Assembly: GCA_910585965.1 (NCBI GenBank)
Contig: CAJUHH010000001.1
Coordinates: forward strand, 248,001-312,000
Direction: 5' to 3'
Length of the DNA: 64,000 nucleotides
Source: an uncultured Lachnospiraceae bacterium
GTDB lineage: Bacteria; Bacillota; Clostridia; Lachnospirales; Lachnospiraceae
Made by a program: the position numbers and the translations under genes. The notes below the pieces were generated by a model. It saw only the letters and a list, made by a program, of their open reading frames with translations, did not search any database and was not told the DNA's origin. The first letter of the stretch is position 1. Every line of letters begins with the position of its first letter. Below are positions 1 through 7,011 of the stretch, piece after piece.

Positions 1-600
1 CAGAGCCGTATATTTTATCCCTTCCCTGCGGCTATAACTTATCGATCTTTCGTTTCCGTATTTCACATCCCCCAGCAGAGGCATGCCCGCATGCGCCATC
101 TGCACCCTGATCTGATGATGCCTTCCTGTCTTCAGCCATATACGGGCCAGCGCCGTTTCCAGCCCTTCCTCCTCTTCCTTTCTCCTCTCTATGATCTCAT
201 AAGAAAGCTCTGCCCGTTTTCCCTTTCCTTTTTCTACCACTCTTGAAACATTCGACTTACCATCCCTTTCCAGGTCATCTGCCAGAATAATTTTCCCTTC
301 CGGCGTCTTTCCCCCTTCGGCCAGAACTACGGCATAATATTGTTTATTCATCGTCTGCCCTTTGCTCTGCCTGCCCAAATCCCCTGCTGCTCTCTTTGTC
401 CTTGCAAAAACCAAGACGCCCTCCACCGGCTGGTCCAAACGATGCACAGCCGCCACATAAGGCGTCCTGAAATACTTTTTTAATTCCGTTTCCATATCCG
501 TTTCACCCAGGCGGGCCGTCTGGACTGCAGCCCCTGCCCTTTTATGGCATACGATAATCTCTTTATCTTCATATAAAATATCTTCTCTTTTGATCCTCAT
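1..600 (-). CDS. RluA-family pseudouridine synthase, C-terminal part cut by window edge
   Basis: Translating the minus strand from ATG at 600 gives a protein beginning MRIKREDILYEDKEIIVCHK and containing HRLDQPVEGVLVFARTKRAA, which carries the catalytic Asp of the RluA family, then later TGRHHQIRVQMAHAGMPLLG, the second family motif. These enzymes isomerise uridine to pseudouridine in rRNA or tRNA in the cytoplasm. The target cannot be told from sequence. The stop codon lies left of the window. Its ATG overlaps the TGA of the upstream Panacea antitoxin gene (ATGA, 597-600), so translation of the two is probably coupled. The 200 residues seen are collinear and unbroken. Family call is firm; the specific rlu member is unknown. 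Confidence 0.93.
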   Translation of the reverse strand, partial: MRIKREDILYEDKEIIVCHKRAGAAVQTARLGETDMETELKKYFRTPYVAAVHRLDQPVEGVLVFARTKRAAGDLGRQSKGQTMNKQYYAVVLAEGGKTPEGKIILADDLERDGKSNVSRVVEKGKGKRAELSYEIIERRKEEEEGLETALARIWLKTGRHHQIRVQMAHAGMPLLGDVKYGNERSISYSRREGIKYTAL

Positions 601-1391
601 CCAGCCCTCTCTCCCAACTTTGCCTCGATATAGCGGTCCAGCCCTCTCGCCGAACCAATCCCGTATTCCCGGAATACCCCTTCAAAATATTCTTTCATGC
701 TTTCCTTCGATACTACCTTTTGGGAAGGCTCGTCTGCCCCGCATCCTTTTCTTGCATCCATCCACGGCTTTTCATTGTGCGTGATCATTTCCAGAGCCTT
801 TCCGCTATATTTCCCAAAACAGTCAATTACCAGATCGGCCGCTATTCTCTCCTTATCCGACAGCCCGTCCGATCTCCCGGCAAATAATGCAAACCGTTTA
901 TCCTCGATCGGATTATATTTAAAATCCCGGAAGAGAAAATACACTTTCTCATATACCGGCCCGTGCTGCCATGCACAGCAGTCTTCCGGGAAAAACTCCG
1001 TGCCAAAAAGCGCCATATAAATCCCTTGGATATAATAAAGCAGCTTCTGCAGCGCCAAAGGCGTTACTTCCTCCATCCGCTCAAAAATATAGGCGATGCT
1101 GACCAGCATTTTCCCGGATATTCCAAACGCCCCTCCGTCATCCGCCGCTTCCACAGCTTTCTCGCCGCTCTCTTTTTCCGCCCTGCGATACTGCTCCTCC
1201 CGTTCTTTGATATTAGCATCTATCAGCCCCGGTATATGCATTCTTTCCCCGCATTCTTTGCATACTGCCTCCGTCAGTATAAATTCATATTCCCTGCCCC
1301 TGACCTCCTCTTTATACCTTACTTTTCGCAGCTCATATTCTGTATGCTTTCTGCATTCTATGCAAAAATCCAAATTTCTTTTTTCTGCCAC
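597..1391 (-). CDS. Zinc-finger plus Panacea (DUF4065) antitoxin-like protein
   Basis: The N-terminus has two Cys pairs (CIEC and CKEC, about 30 residues apart) in the style of the YgiT/MqsA zinc finger. The rest, from about residue 85, reads as a Panacea/SocA-like DUF4065 domain (MLVSIAYIFERMEEVTPLAL, LLYYIQGIYMALFG, WQHGPVYEKVY). Panacea domains are known antitoxin or proteolysis-adaptor modules that neutralise many unrelated toxins. An in-frame GTG at 1415 is possible, but GGGAGG sits 6 nt before the GTG at 1391, which I prefer. The gene follows an MqsR-like toxin gene and overlaps rluA by 4 nt. The toxin-antitoxin role is inferred from domain and context. Confidence 0.8.
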   Translation of the reverse strand: MAEKRNLDFCIECRKHTEYELRKVRYKEEVRGREYEFILTEAVCKECGERMHIPGLIDANIKEREEQYRRAEKESGEKAVEAADDGGAFGISGKMLVSIAYIFERMEEVTPLALQKLLYYIQGIYMALFGTEFFPEDCCAWQHGPVYEKVYFLFRDFKYNPIEDKRFALFAGRSDGLSDKERIAADLVIDCFGKYSGKALEMITHNEKPWMDARKGCGADEPSQKVVSKESMKEYFEGVFREYGIGSARGLDRYIEAKLGERAG

Positions 1392-1420
1392 GGCCATCCT
1401 CCCGTTCCATGCCACATTCT

Positions 1421-1807
1421 TTACTTAAAAGCATAAGCCACCGGGCGGCTTTGTTTATGAAAGGAAACCACTATGACAAACCGGCTTTCCAGTTTGTTGA
1501 GCTTAATATATAAAGAAACTTTTTCTTTTTCCGTTCCAAACCTCTGCCATAGCTTTACATCTTTTCCGAATATATACAAGATTTCCCGTTCAAATCCCGC
1601 ATGCCTGTTCCTTACAGCCCCGCAAAAATCATCCGCCGTAAGATTCATCAAAATATCCTTGCTTCCTGCCTCGCCAATTACATAATCCTTATATAAATCA
1701 AAATTCGCCTGTCGTTTCCTGCTTACATCTATCCGATATTGATCGGCTCCTATCAGCGCTTTTACTCCTGCCACATATTTTTCTACTTCTTCATAACTCC
1801 CGTGCAA
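1421..1807 (-). CDS. MqsR-like toxin (putative)
   Basis: A 128-residue basic protein. The segment LTADDFCGAVRN, then KDVKLWQRFG, then EKVSLYIKLNKL and VIVVSFHKQ follows the order of motifs in MqsR mRNA interferases (L-x-x-DF, W-Q-D-x-Y, VYLKI, VIVSFK). MqsR has a RelE-like fold and cleaves mRNA. It is longer than E. coli MqsR (98 residues), with extra sequence at the N-terminus. The start is TTG at 1807 with AAAGGAGA 8 nt upstream. Gene order toxin-then-antitoxin matches mqsRA, and the next gene carries an MqsA-type zinc finger. Similarity is by eye only, so this could be another RelE-fold toxin or a different Panacea partner. Confidence 0.55.
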   Translation of the reverse strand: MHGSYEEVEKYVAGVKALIGADQYRIDVSRKRQANFDLYKDYVIGEAGSKDILMNLTADDFCGAVRNRHAGFEREILYIFGKDVKLWQRFGTEKEKVSLYIKLNKLESRFVIVVSFHKQSRPVAYAFK

Positions 1808-1846
1808 CCGATCTTCTCCTTTGACTGTCCCCGCCGCAAAAACCCC

Positions 1847-2536
1847 TTATACTTTAAACCGATATCCGACCCCCCATATCGTTTCAATATATTGCGGCTT
1901 GGCGGTATCAAATTCTATTTTTTCCCTGATTTTCTTAATGTGTACCGTCACGGTAGCGATATCGCCGATCGAATCCATATCCCATATTTCCCGGAACAGC
2001 TCTTCCTTTGTAAATACATGGTTCGGATTTTCTGCCAGGAAAGTCAGCAGATCAAATTCTTTTGTCGTAAATGTCTTTTCTTCCCCGTCCACATATACGC
2101 GCCGCGCCGTCTTATCGATCCGTATTCCCCGTATTTCCACGATATCGTTCGTCTTCTGTGTAGAACCAACCAGCCTGTCATACCGCGCCATATGGGCTTT
2201 CACTCTGGCAACCAGCTCGCTGGGGCTGAAAGGCTTCGTCATATAGTCATCCGCGCCCAGGCCCAAGCCTCTGATCTTATCAATATCATCTTTTTTTGCC
2301 GATACCATAAGAATCGGAATATTCTTCTCTTCCCTGATTTTTTTGCATACTTCGAAACCGTCCATCCCCGGAAGCATCAGATCAAGAACAACCAAATCGA
2401 AGTCTTCCTTCAAAGCCTTTTGCAGCCCCTCGTCACCCGTATGCTCGATCTCCACTTCAAAATCGCTTAATTCCAGGTAATCCTTTTCCAAATCCGCAAT
2501 CGCCTCTTCATCTTCAATGATCAATATCCTGCTCAT
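1847..2536 (-). CDS. OmpR/PhoB-family response regulator
   Basis: Receiver domain at residues 1-120 with acidic pair EDEE, phospho-acceptor Asp52 (VVLDLMLPGMDG) and conserved KPFSPSEL Lys. The C-terminal winged helix (about residues 130-229) has the OmpR signature TTKEFDLLTFLAENPNHVFTK and ends with IETIWGVGYRF. It would bind DNA when phosphorylated by the kinase encoded just upstream (gap about 50 nt). I chose ATG 2536, 9 nt after AAAGGG, over GTG 2542. No target genes can be named; the toxin-antitoxin genes downstream are only 39 nt away, so read-through is possible. Confidence 0.95.
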   Translation of the reverse strand: MSRILIIEDEEAIADLEKDYLELSDFEVEIEHTGDEGLQKALKEDFDLVVLDLMLPGMDGFEVCKKIREEKNIPILMVSAKKDDIDKIRGLGLGADDYMTKPFSPSELVARVKAHMARYDRLVGSTQKTNDIVEIRGIRIDKTARRVYVDGEEKTFTTKEFDLLTFLAENPNHVFTKEELFREIWDMDSIGDIATVTVHIKKIREKIEFDTAKPQYIETIWGVGYRFKV

Positions 2537-2587
2537 ATCCACCAGCCCTTTCTGATTCTATCATTTATTACACCTTCTCATTCCCCT

Positions 2588-4063
2588 CTATTCCATAACC
2601 TCCCGGTATTTCCTGAAAACGAAGTGCAGGCACGTGCCCTCCCCCTCTTTACTGGTAGCCCATATATAGCCCCCGTGGTCTTCCACAATTTTCTTTACAA
2701 TGGACAGGCCGATGCCGCTTCCTCCTTTTGAAGAGTTGCGGGATGCATCCGTACGGTAAAAACGCTCGAATATATTAGGAAGATCCCTGGCGGCAATCCC
2801 TCTTCCGTTATCTTCTATTTCCACCCGGATCGAATCCACCTCGTCCAAAATCCGAATATCAATCACCCCTTTTTCCCGTTCCAGATATTTCACACTGTTT
2901 CCTATAATATTGTTAATCACCCTTTTCAGCTGCTCCGGATCCGCTATGATCATGGCATCCGGAGAAACCAGATTGGAATAATTCAGCTCGATATTTTTTG
3001 ATTCCAGATCCAGCCCGACCTCCTCCACGCAGTCCCCAAAATAATCCGCCACATTCAAACGATGAAAATGATAGGGAATCCGATTGGAATCGATGCCCGA
3101 ATAAATCGTCAGCTCATTGATCAGCCGGTCCATATCGTTTGCTTTATTATATATCGTTTTAATGTACTTATCCATCTTTTCCGGCGTATCGGCCACGCCG
3201 TCCATAATCCCTTCCACATACCCTTTAATGGCCGTGATCGGTGTTTTTAAATCGTGGGAAATATTGCTGATCAATTCCCGGTTTTGCTTTTCATGCTCGA
3301 ATTTCTCATCCGTAGACTCCTTTAAGCGGAGACGCATCTCTTCATAATTTTTATAAAGCTCCCCGATCTCTCCTTTGCTTTCCGTATTCAGCATATATTC
3401 CAGATTGCCGTCCGCAATATTTTTCATCGCCGTATTCAGCTCATTCACCGGCAGAAATACTCCCCGCTGTATCCATTGGGTCAGCATCAGGCTTGTAAAA
3501 ACCAATATAACTACGATGGCAATAAGCATATCGACCAGCAGCTGTCTGGATATCAGGGAATTAATCCGGGTAATGATAAAAAAGCTTCCCTCTTCCCCAT
3601 CCGAAAACCGAAAATCAAGCTGCTTTACAAGCTTCGACATGCTGTTATAATAATAACCGGGATCCCCGCCCGCGTTCGCATAGCCATATTCCGGCAAAAG
3701 ATCAAAAATTTTGCTTGCCGCCGCTTCATTGCCCGTATAATAAATATCATTTCCTTTTCTTACCAGGATATAGGAAGCCTTATCCTCTATTTCGCCGTTC
3801 AGTCCGGCCAAATACTCTTTGTCTTCCATTAACCCCTCATCTTCCGCTATCTGCTCTTCCACTTCCCTGAAAACCTCTTCGGATATCCGCTCGAAGGTCT
3901 GTGCCGGTTCCGACATCATCGTATAATCCATATTGACCAGACCGAATTCCCTCTGCGCGTTCATCAGATATCCTCCGATGCTCATAAACGCTATCATAGT
4001 GAGCAGGAGCGGCAAAAGCACAATGGTAAGAAATGTAATCAACAGCCTCGTTTTAAACTTCAT
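2588..4063 (-). CDS. Sensor histidine kinase with HAMP domain
   Basis: Membrane-bound kinase of about 491 residues. It has an N-terminal TM (LLITFLTIVLLPLLLTMIAF), an extracellular sensor of about 150 residues, a second TM (LLVDMLIAIVVILVFTSLML) and HAMP (VFLPVNELNTAMKNIADGNL). The dimerisation box is LISNISHDLKTPITAIKGYV, with the phospho-His; the ATP domain has N (NNIIGNSVKYL), G1 (DNGRGI), F (IFERFY) and G2 (GGSGIGLSIVKKI) boxes. The longer frame from 4102 exists, but ATG 4063 has GAGGAAGAG in front and starts right before the first TM. It is transcribed ahead of its response regulator. The ligand is unknown; the overall plan resembles VanS-type kinases. Confidence 0.93.
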   Translation of the reverse strand: MKFKTRLLITFLTIVLLPLLLTMIAFMSIGGYLMNAQREFGLVNMDYTMMSEPAQTFERISEEVFREVEEQIAEDEGLMEDKEYLAGLNGEIEDKASYILVRKGNDIYYTGNEAAASKIFDLLPEYGYANAGGDPGYYYNSMSKLVKQLDFRFSDGEEGSFFIITRINSLISRQLLVDMLIAIVVILVFTSLMLTQWIQRGVFLPVNELNTAMKNIADGNLEYMLNTESKGEIGELYKNYEEMRLRLKESTDEKFEHEKQNRELISNISHDLKTPITAIKGYVEGIMDGVADTPEKMDKYIKTIYNKANDMDRLINELTIYSGIDSNRIPYHFHRLNVADYFGDCVEEVGLDLESKNIELNYSNLVSPDAMIIADPEQLKRVINNIIGNSVKYLEREKGVIDIRILDEVDSIRVEIEDNGRGIAARDLPNIFERFYRTDASRNSSKGGSGIGLSIVKKIVEDHGGYIWATSKEGEGTCLHFVFRKYREVME

Positions 4064-4157
4064 CTTCTCTTCCTCGCTAACGCCTATTATATCACATGCC
4101 ATACCTTTAGATTATAAAAAGAACAAAAGAAACTTATTAAAACTTTGTAAAATGCTA

Positions 4158-4205
4158 TTGACATCGGGTCTTTTTTTGTTATAATGAAAACGATAATGAT
4201 TACTG
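4158..4205 (+). promoter_or_regulatory. Promoter and PerR/Fur-box-like operator
   Basis: TTGACA at 4158-4163, 16-nt spacer, TATAAT at 4180-4185. At 4193-4202 is ATAATGATTA, the exact core of the PerR box (ATAAT-N-ATTA), placed just downstream of the -10 where a repressor would block initiation. It precedes the Fur/PerR-family gene, so autoregulation is likely. Confidence 0.8.
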
Positions 4206-4226
4206 ATTTTGTATAGGAGGGTTGAT

Positions 4227-4619
4227 ATGGCCTTAAAATACAGTCGGCAGCGGGAAGTCATCAAAGATTTTCTCTGTACCAGAAAAGACCATCCTACGGC
4301 TGATGTTGTATATATGAATGTCCGGCAGGAATATCCGAATATCAGTCTTGGGACTGTATACCGCAATCTCACCCTGCTTTCTGAAATAGGAGAGATCAGG
4401 AGGCTCCGTGTAGGCGACGGCGTGGATCATTTTGATGCCGACACATCCCCGCACCATCATTTCATCTGTTCGCACTGCGGGCGTATAATTGACCTGAAAA
4501 TGGAAAACATTGATTATATCCAGGAAACTGCCGAAAAGGATTTTAATGGACGCATCGACAGTTATTCCGCCTACTTTTTCGGTCTATGTGAGAACTGCTG
4601 CAATTTATTGCAGTCATAA
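4227..4619 (+). CDS. perR: Fur-family metalloregulator, PerR-like
   Basis: A 130-residue protein. The N-terminal winged helix (residues about 1-75) includes TADVVYMNVRQEYPNISLGT and VYRNLTLLSEIGEIRRL. The metal region has DGVDHFDADTSPHHHFIC with clustered His/Asp, then two Cys pairs for the structural zinc (CSHCG and CENCC). PerR proteins repress peroxide defence genes with Fe2+ or Mn2+ and lose binding when a His is oxidised. Immediate linkage to rubrerythrin and a PerR-box-like site at its own promoter favour PerR over Fur or Zur. Start ATG 4227 has AGGAGG at 4215-4220. Confidence 0.85.
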   Translation: MALKYSRQREVIKDFLCTRKDHPTADVVYMNVRQEYPNISLGTVYRNLTLLSEIGEIRRLRVGDGVDHFDADTSPHHHFICSHCGRIIDLKMENIDYIQETAEKDFNGRIDSYSAYFFGLCENCCNLLQS

Positions 4620-4652
4620 TAAAGTTTAATTTAAGAAAAGGAGATTTGAATT

Positions 4653-5192
4653 ATGAAATTTGTATGTCAGGTATGTGGATACGTTCACGAAGGGGATTCC
4701 GCGCCGGAAAAATGCCCCGTTTGCAATGCTCCCGCTGAGAAATTCACACAGCAGGGCGAAGACAGGACATGGGCTGCAGAACACGTGGTAGGCGTTGCCC
4801 AGGGCGTAAGTGAAGATATCGTTGCTGACTTAAGGGCTAACTTCAACGGCGAATGCTCCGAAGTTGGCATGTATCTTGCCATGGCAAGGGTTGCCCATAG
4901 GGAAGGCTATCCTGAAATCGGCCTTTACTGGGAAAAAGCTGCATGGGAAGAAGCAGAACATGCTGCAAAATTTGCTGAATTATTAGGCGAAGTAGTAACC
5001 GACTCCACAAAGAAGAACCTTGAAATGAGAGTAGAAGCAGAAAATGGCGCTACCGCTGGCAAATTCGACCTTGCAAAACGCGCAAAAGCTGCAAATCTTG
5101 ACGCAATCCATGACACCGTTCATGAAATGGCAAGAGATGAGGCAAGACATGGAAAAGCTTTTGAAGGGCTTCTCAAGAGGTACTTCGGCTAA
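4653..5192 (+). CDS. Reverse rubrerythrin (NADH peroxidase type)
   Basis: A 179-residue protein with the rubredoxin domain at the N-terminus (residues 1-32: CQVCGY and CPVCNAP) followed by a four-helix diiron domain with E-x-x-H motifs (EVGMYLAMARVAHREGYPEI, WEEAEHAAKF, DEARHGKAF). This order, rubredoxin first, is that of reverse rubrerythrins of clostridia, which reduce hydrogen peroxide and oxygen using NADH-linked electrons. It lies 33 nt after the PerR-like gene, with AAAGGAGA upstream, and is followed by a strong terminator, so the two form a peroxide-response operon. An electron partner, rubredoxin, is encoded at 8750. Confidence 0.95.
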   Translation: MKFVCQVCGYVHEGDSAPEKCPVCNAPAEKFTQQGEDRTWAAEHVVGVAQGVSEDIVADLRANFNGECSEVGMYLAMARVAHREGYPEIGLYWEKAAWEEAEHAAKFAELLGEVVTDSTKKNLEMRVEAENGATAGKFDLAKRAKAANLDAIHDTVHEMARDEARHGKAFEGLLKRYFG

Positions 5193-5220
5193 GATCGAAA
5201 CCGCATAATATAAGATTTAT

Positions 5221-5257
5221 AGAGGAATAGATGCATATGCGCCTATTCCTCTTTTTG
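5221..5257 (+). terminator. Rho-independent terminator after rubrerythrin
   Basis: Perfect 10-bp stem: AGAGGAATAG at 5221-5230 pairs with CTATTCCTCT at 5243-5252, loop of 12 nt, followed by a T run. Ends the perR-rubrerythrin transcript. Confidence 0.9.
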
Positions 5258-5295
5258 TTGAGAATTGAATTGAATCAATACTAAAATGCGGCTGC

Positions 5296-5520
5296 CTACG
5301 TTTTCGGATACTCTGCTTTGATATTGCTTGCGCCTGTAATATAATCCATAGACACATTATAAAATCTGGCAAGAATCAAAAGATTATCAATAGGAATTCT
5401 CATTTTACCGCTCTCGTAATCTGCATATGTCCTTTGTCCCAAATGGAGCAGGTCAGCAACTTTCTGTTGGGTCAGGGAGTGATTTTCTCTGATTTCCCGT
5501 ATTCTTTCATTATATCTCAT
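5296..5520 (-). CDS. Small XRE-family repressor
   Basis: A 74-residue helix-turn-helix protein: RIREIRENHSLTQQKVADLL and LGQRTYADYESGKMRIPIDN, ending NVSMDYITG, typical of Cro/C1-type regulators. ATG 5520 is preceded by AGAGGG. It diverges from the VTC-DUF4956-CotH operon, with about 95 nt between, and a TAGAGT/ACTCTA dyad sits inside the operon promoter (5574-5590). I infer that it controls that operon and perhaps itself; there is no direct evidence for the binding site. Confidence 0.88.
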   Translation of the reverse strand: MRYNERIREIRENHSLTQQKVADLLHLGQRTYADYESGKMRIPIDNLLILARFYNVSMDYITGASNIKAEYPKT

Positions 5521-5565
5521 GGTTTATGCCCTCTAGAATAGTATAAGTGAAAAGAGGGATTCCTA

Positions 5566-5594
5566 TTGACAAATAGAGTCATAAACTCTAAAAT
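5566..5594 (+). promoter_or_regulatory. Consensus promoter with internal operator dyad
   Basis: TTGACA at 5566-5571, 17-nt spacer, TAAAAT at 5589-5594. The spacer holds an inverted repeat, TAGAGT (5574-5579) and ACTCTA (5585-5590) around CATAA, the classical position for a repressor such as the divergent XRE protein. Drives the VTC-DUF4956-CotH operon. Confidence 0.75.
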
Positions 5595-5617
5595 ATGCTT
5601 AAAAAAGAGGTGGGATT

Positions 5618-6323
5618 ATAGAACAGCACAAAGAGAAATACCGTCATGAACTAAAGTACACCATAGATGCAAGAGATGCCGCTTCTGCCATTTTCCAGAT
5701 CCGGCATTTTATGAAGCCGGATGCCCATTATCCCGAAGGCTGCTACCGGATACGGAGCGTTTATTTTGATGACATATGGAATACCGCTCTCAGGGAAAAC
5801 CTGGACGGAGTATCCCCCCAGGAGCAAATACAGAATAAGAATCTATAACGAAAGCAAAGAAAGCATCCGTCTGGAACAAAAGATCAAAAATCACGACCTG
5901 ACAAGAAAAAGAAGCTGCCCCCTATCGTTAGAAGAATGCAGCTGCTTTCTCCGAGGCAATGCAGGAAGAGCCGCAGAAAGAGACAACCGAGAATTATTGG
6001 CAGATTTCCGGCAAAAAATGCTTTGGAATTACTTAAGGCCGAAAATTATTATTGCATATGAAAGAACTGCATTTACTTATAAAGAAGGCAACGTAAGAGT
6101 AACCTTCGACAGCCACTTGGCATTTTCAGAAACGATACCGGCGTTTTGGGAAAAGGAACTCCCAAAGCAGCCTGTTATGGCGGACGGAGAATATGTAATG
6201 GAAGTAAAATTTGATGAATTCCTTCCAGAATGTATCAGGCAAATTCTCAATACGGGAAAAATGCAGCGGGAAAAGTTTTCCAAATATACCCTATGCAGAA
6301 TGAAAAATACAACAGAAAGATGA
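5618..6323 (+). pseudogene. VTC-domain (polyphosphate polymerase-like) gene, frameshifted and lacking a normal start
   Basis: One frame encodes EQHKEKYRHELKYTIDAR to YRIRSVYFDDIWNTALREN, then LDGVSPQE; another continues SKYRIRIYNESKE, IRLEQKIKNHDLTRK, LRPKIIIAYERTAF and VMEVKFDEFLPE. Together these are a full VTC domain, the tunnel-fold family that includes the yeast polyphosphate polymerase. Dropping one C from the C6 run at 5814-5819 joins them as VSPRSKYRIRIYN. In the first frame no ATG, GTG or TTG lies between the stop at 5600-5602 and the conserved RHELKY; the place expected for the start, 7 nt after AGAGG, holds ATA (5618). Either a true pseudogene or a base-calling problem. DUF4956 and CotH genes follow, the usual operon order. 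Confidence 0.85.
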
Positions 6324-6332
6324 GCATGAAAT

Positions 6333-6986
6333 ATGAAATCAATTTTGGAAACCATGGAAAACAGCACACTGTCCATACGGGCAATTTACGGTACGTTAGG
6401 GGCTGGGATTTTCTTTTCCCTTTATATTTATGGAATCTACTGGTTTTCACAGAAAAAAGGATTCTATAACAAACAGTTCAATATTGTTTTAGGCGTGCTT
6501 CCTGTGATTACAGCCGGTATTATTTTGGCTATGCAGTCCAACCTTGTGATTTCTTTGGGAATGGTAGGCGCTTTATCTATTGTCAGGTTTCGGACCGCTA
6601 TCAAAGAACCGAAAGACCTGCTTTTTCTTTTTTGGTCCATCAGCACAGGAATTATCCTTGGAGCCAGAAATTATGCGCTTGCCTTTGCCGTCTGTATTAC
6701 CGTGACAATCATGCTCCTGCTTTTGGAGCTGCTGCCAGAAAAAAGGGCATCGGTGCTGCTCGTCATCAATATGGATAAAGACGGAAAGGAAGGGGATATT
6801 CTTCCGATCGTTTCCAAATATGCCAAACATCCAAAAGTAAAAACACGCAGCCGAACCATAGACGGAATGGATATGATTATTGAATGCCGAACAAAGAAAG
6901 AAGGAGAACTGTTAGAAGAAATCTCAGCAGCTGAACATATTCTCCATGCATCCATGATGGCGCATGACGGCGAAGCGGTTTATTAA
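6333..6986 (+). CDS. DUF4956 integral membrane protein
   Basis: A 217-residue protein with four likely TM segments: LGAGIFFSLYIYGIYWFSQK, VLGVLPVITAGIILAMQ, LLFLFWSISTGIILGARNYA and LAFAVCITVTIMLLLLELLP. The highly conserved stretch LGMVGALSIVRFRTAIKEP is a hallmark of DUF4956. The C-terminal soluble part (from about residue 140) looks like a small alpha/beta domain. The function is not established; the family almost always sits between a VTC protein and a CotH protein, as here, and is thought to form a membrane complex with them. The start lies 9 nt after the VTC stop. Confidence 0.9.
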   Translation: MKSILETMENSTLSIRAIYGTLGAGIFFSLYIYGIYWFSQKKGFYNKQFNIVLGVLPVITAGIILAMQSNLVISLGMVGALSIVRFRTAIKEPKDLLFLFWSISTGIILGARNYALAFAVCITVTIMLLLLELLPEKRASVLLVINMDKDGKEGDILPIVSKYAKHPKVKTRSRTIDGMDMIIECRTKKEGELLEEISAAEHILHASMMAHDGEAVY

Positions 6987-7011
6987 CGGCAGAGATAAAG
7001 CGGTGGGCGTT

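Noticed and set aside
1739..2470. A 243-codon open frame on the plus strand opposite the response regulator
   Set aside because: It is antisense to a clear OmpR-family gene, lacks a ribosome site and has no protein-like composition; a shadow of the real gene. Similar long antisense frames at 13902-14693, 16589-17398, 27060-28112 and 37814-38620 were dropped for the same reason.
5814..5819. Programmed frameshifting at the C6 run of the VTC gene
   Set aside because: No slippery heptamer, stimulatory structure or family precedent is evident, and the gene also lacks a normal start; loss or base-call error is more likely.
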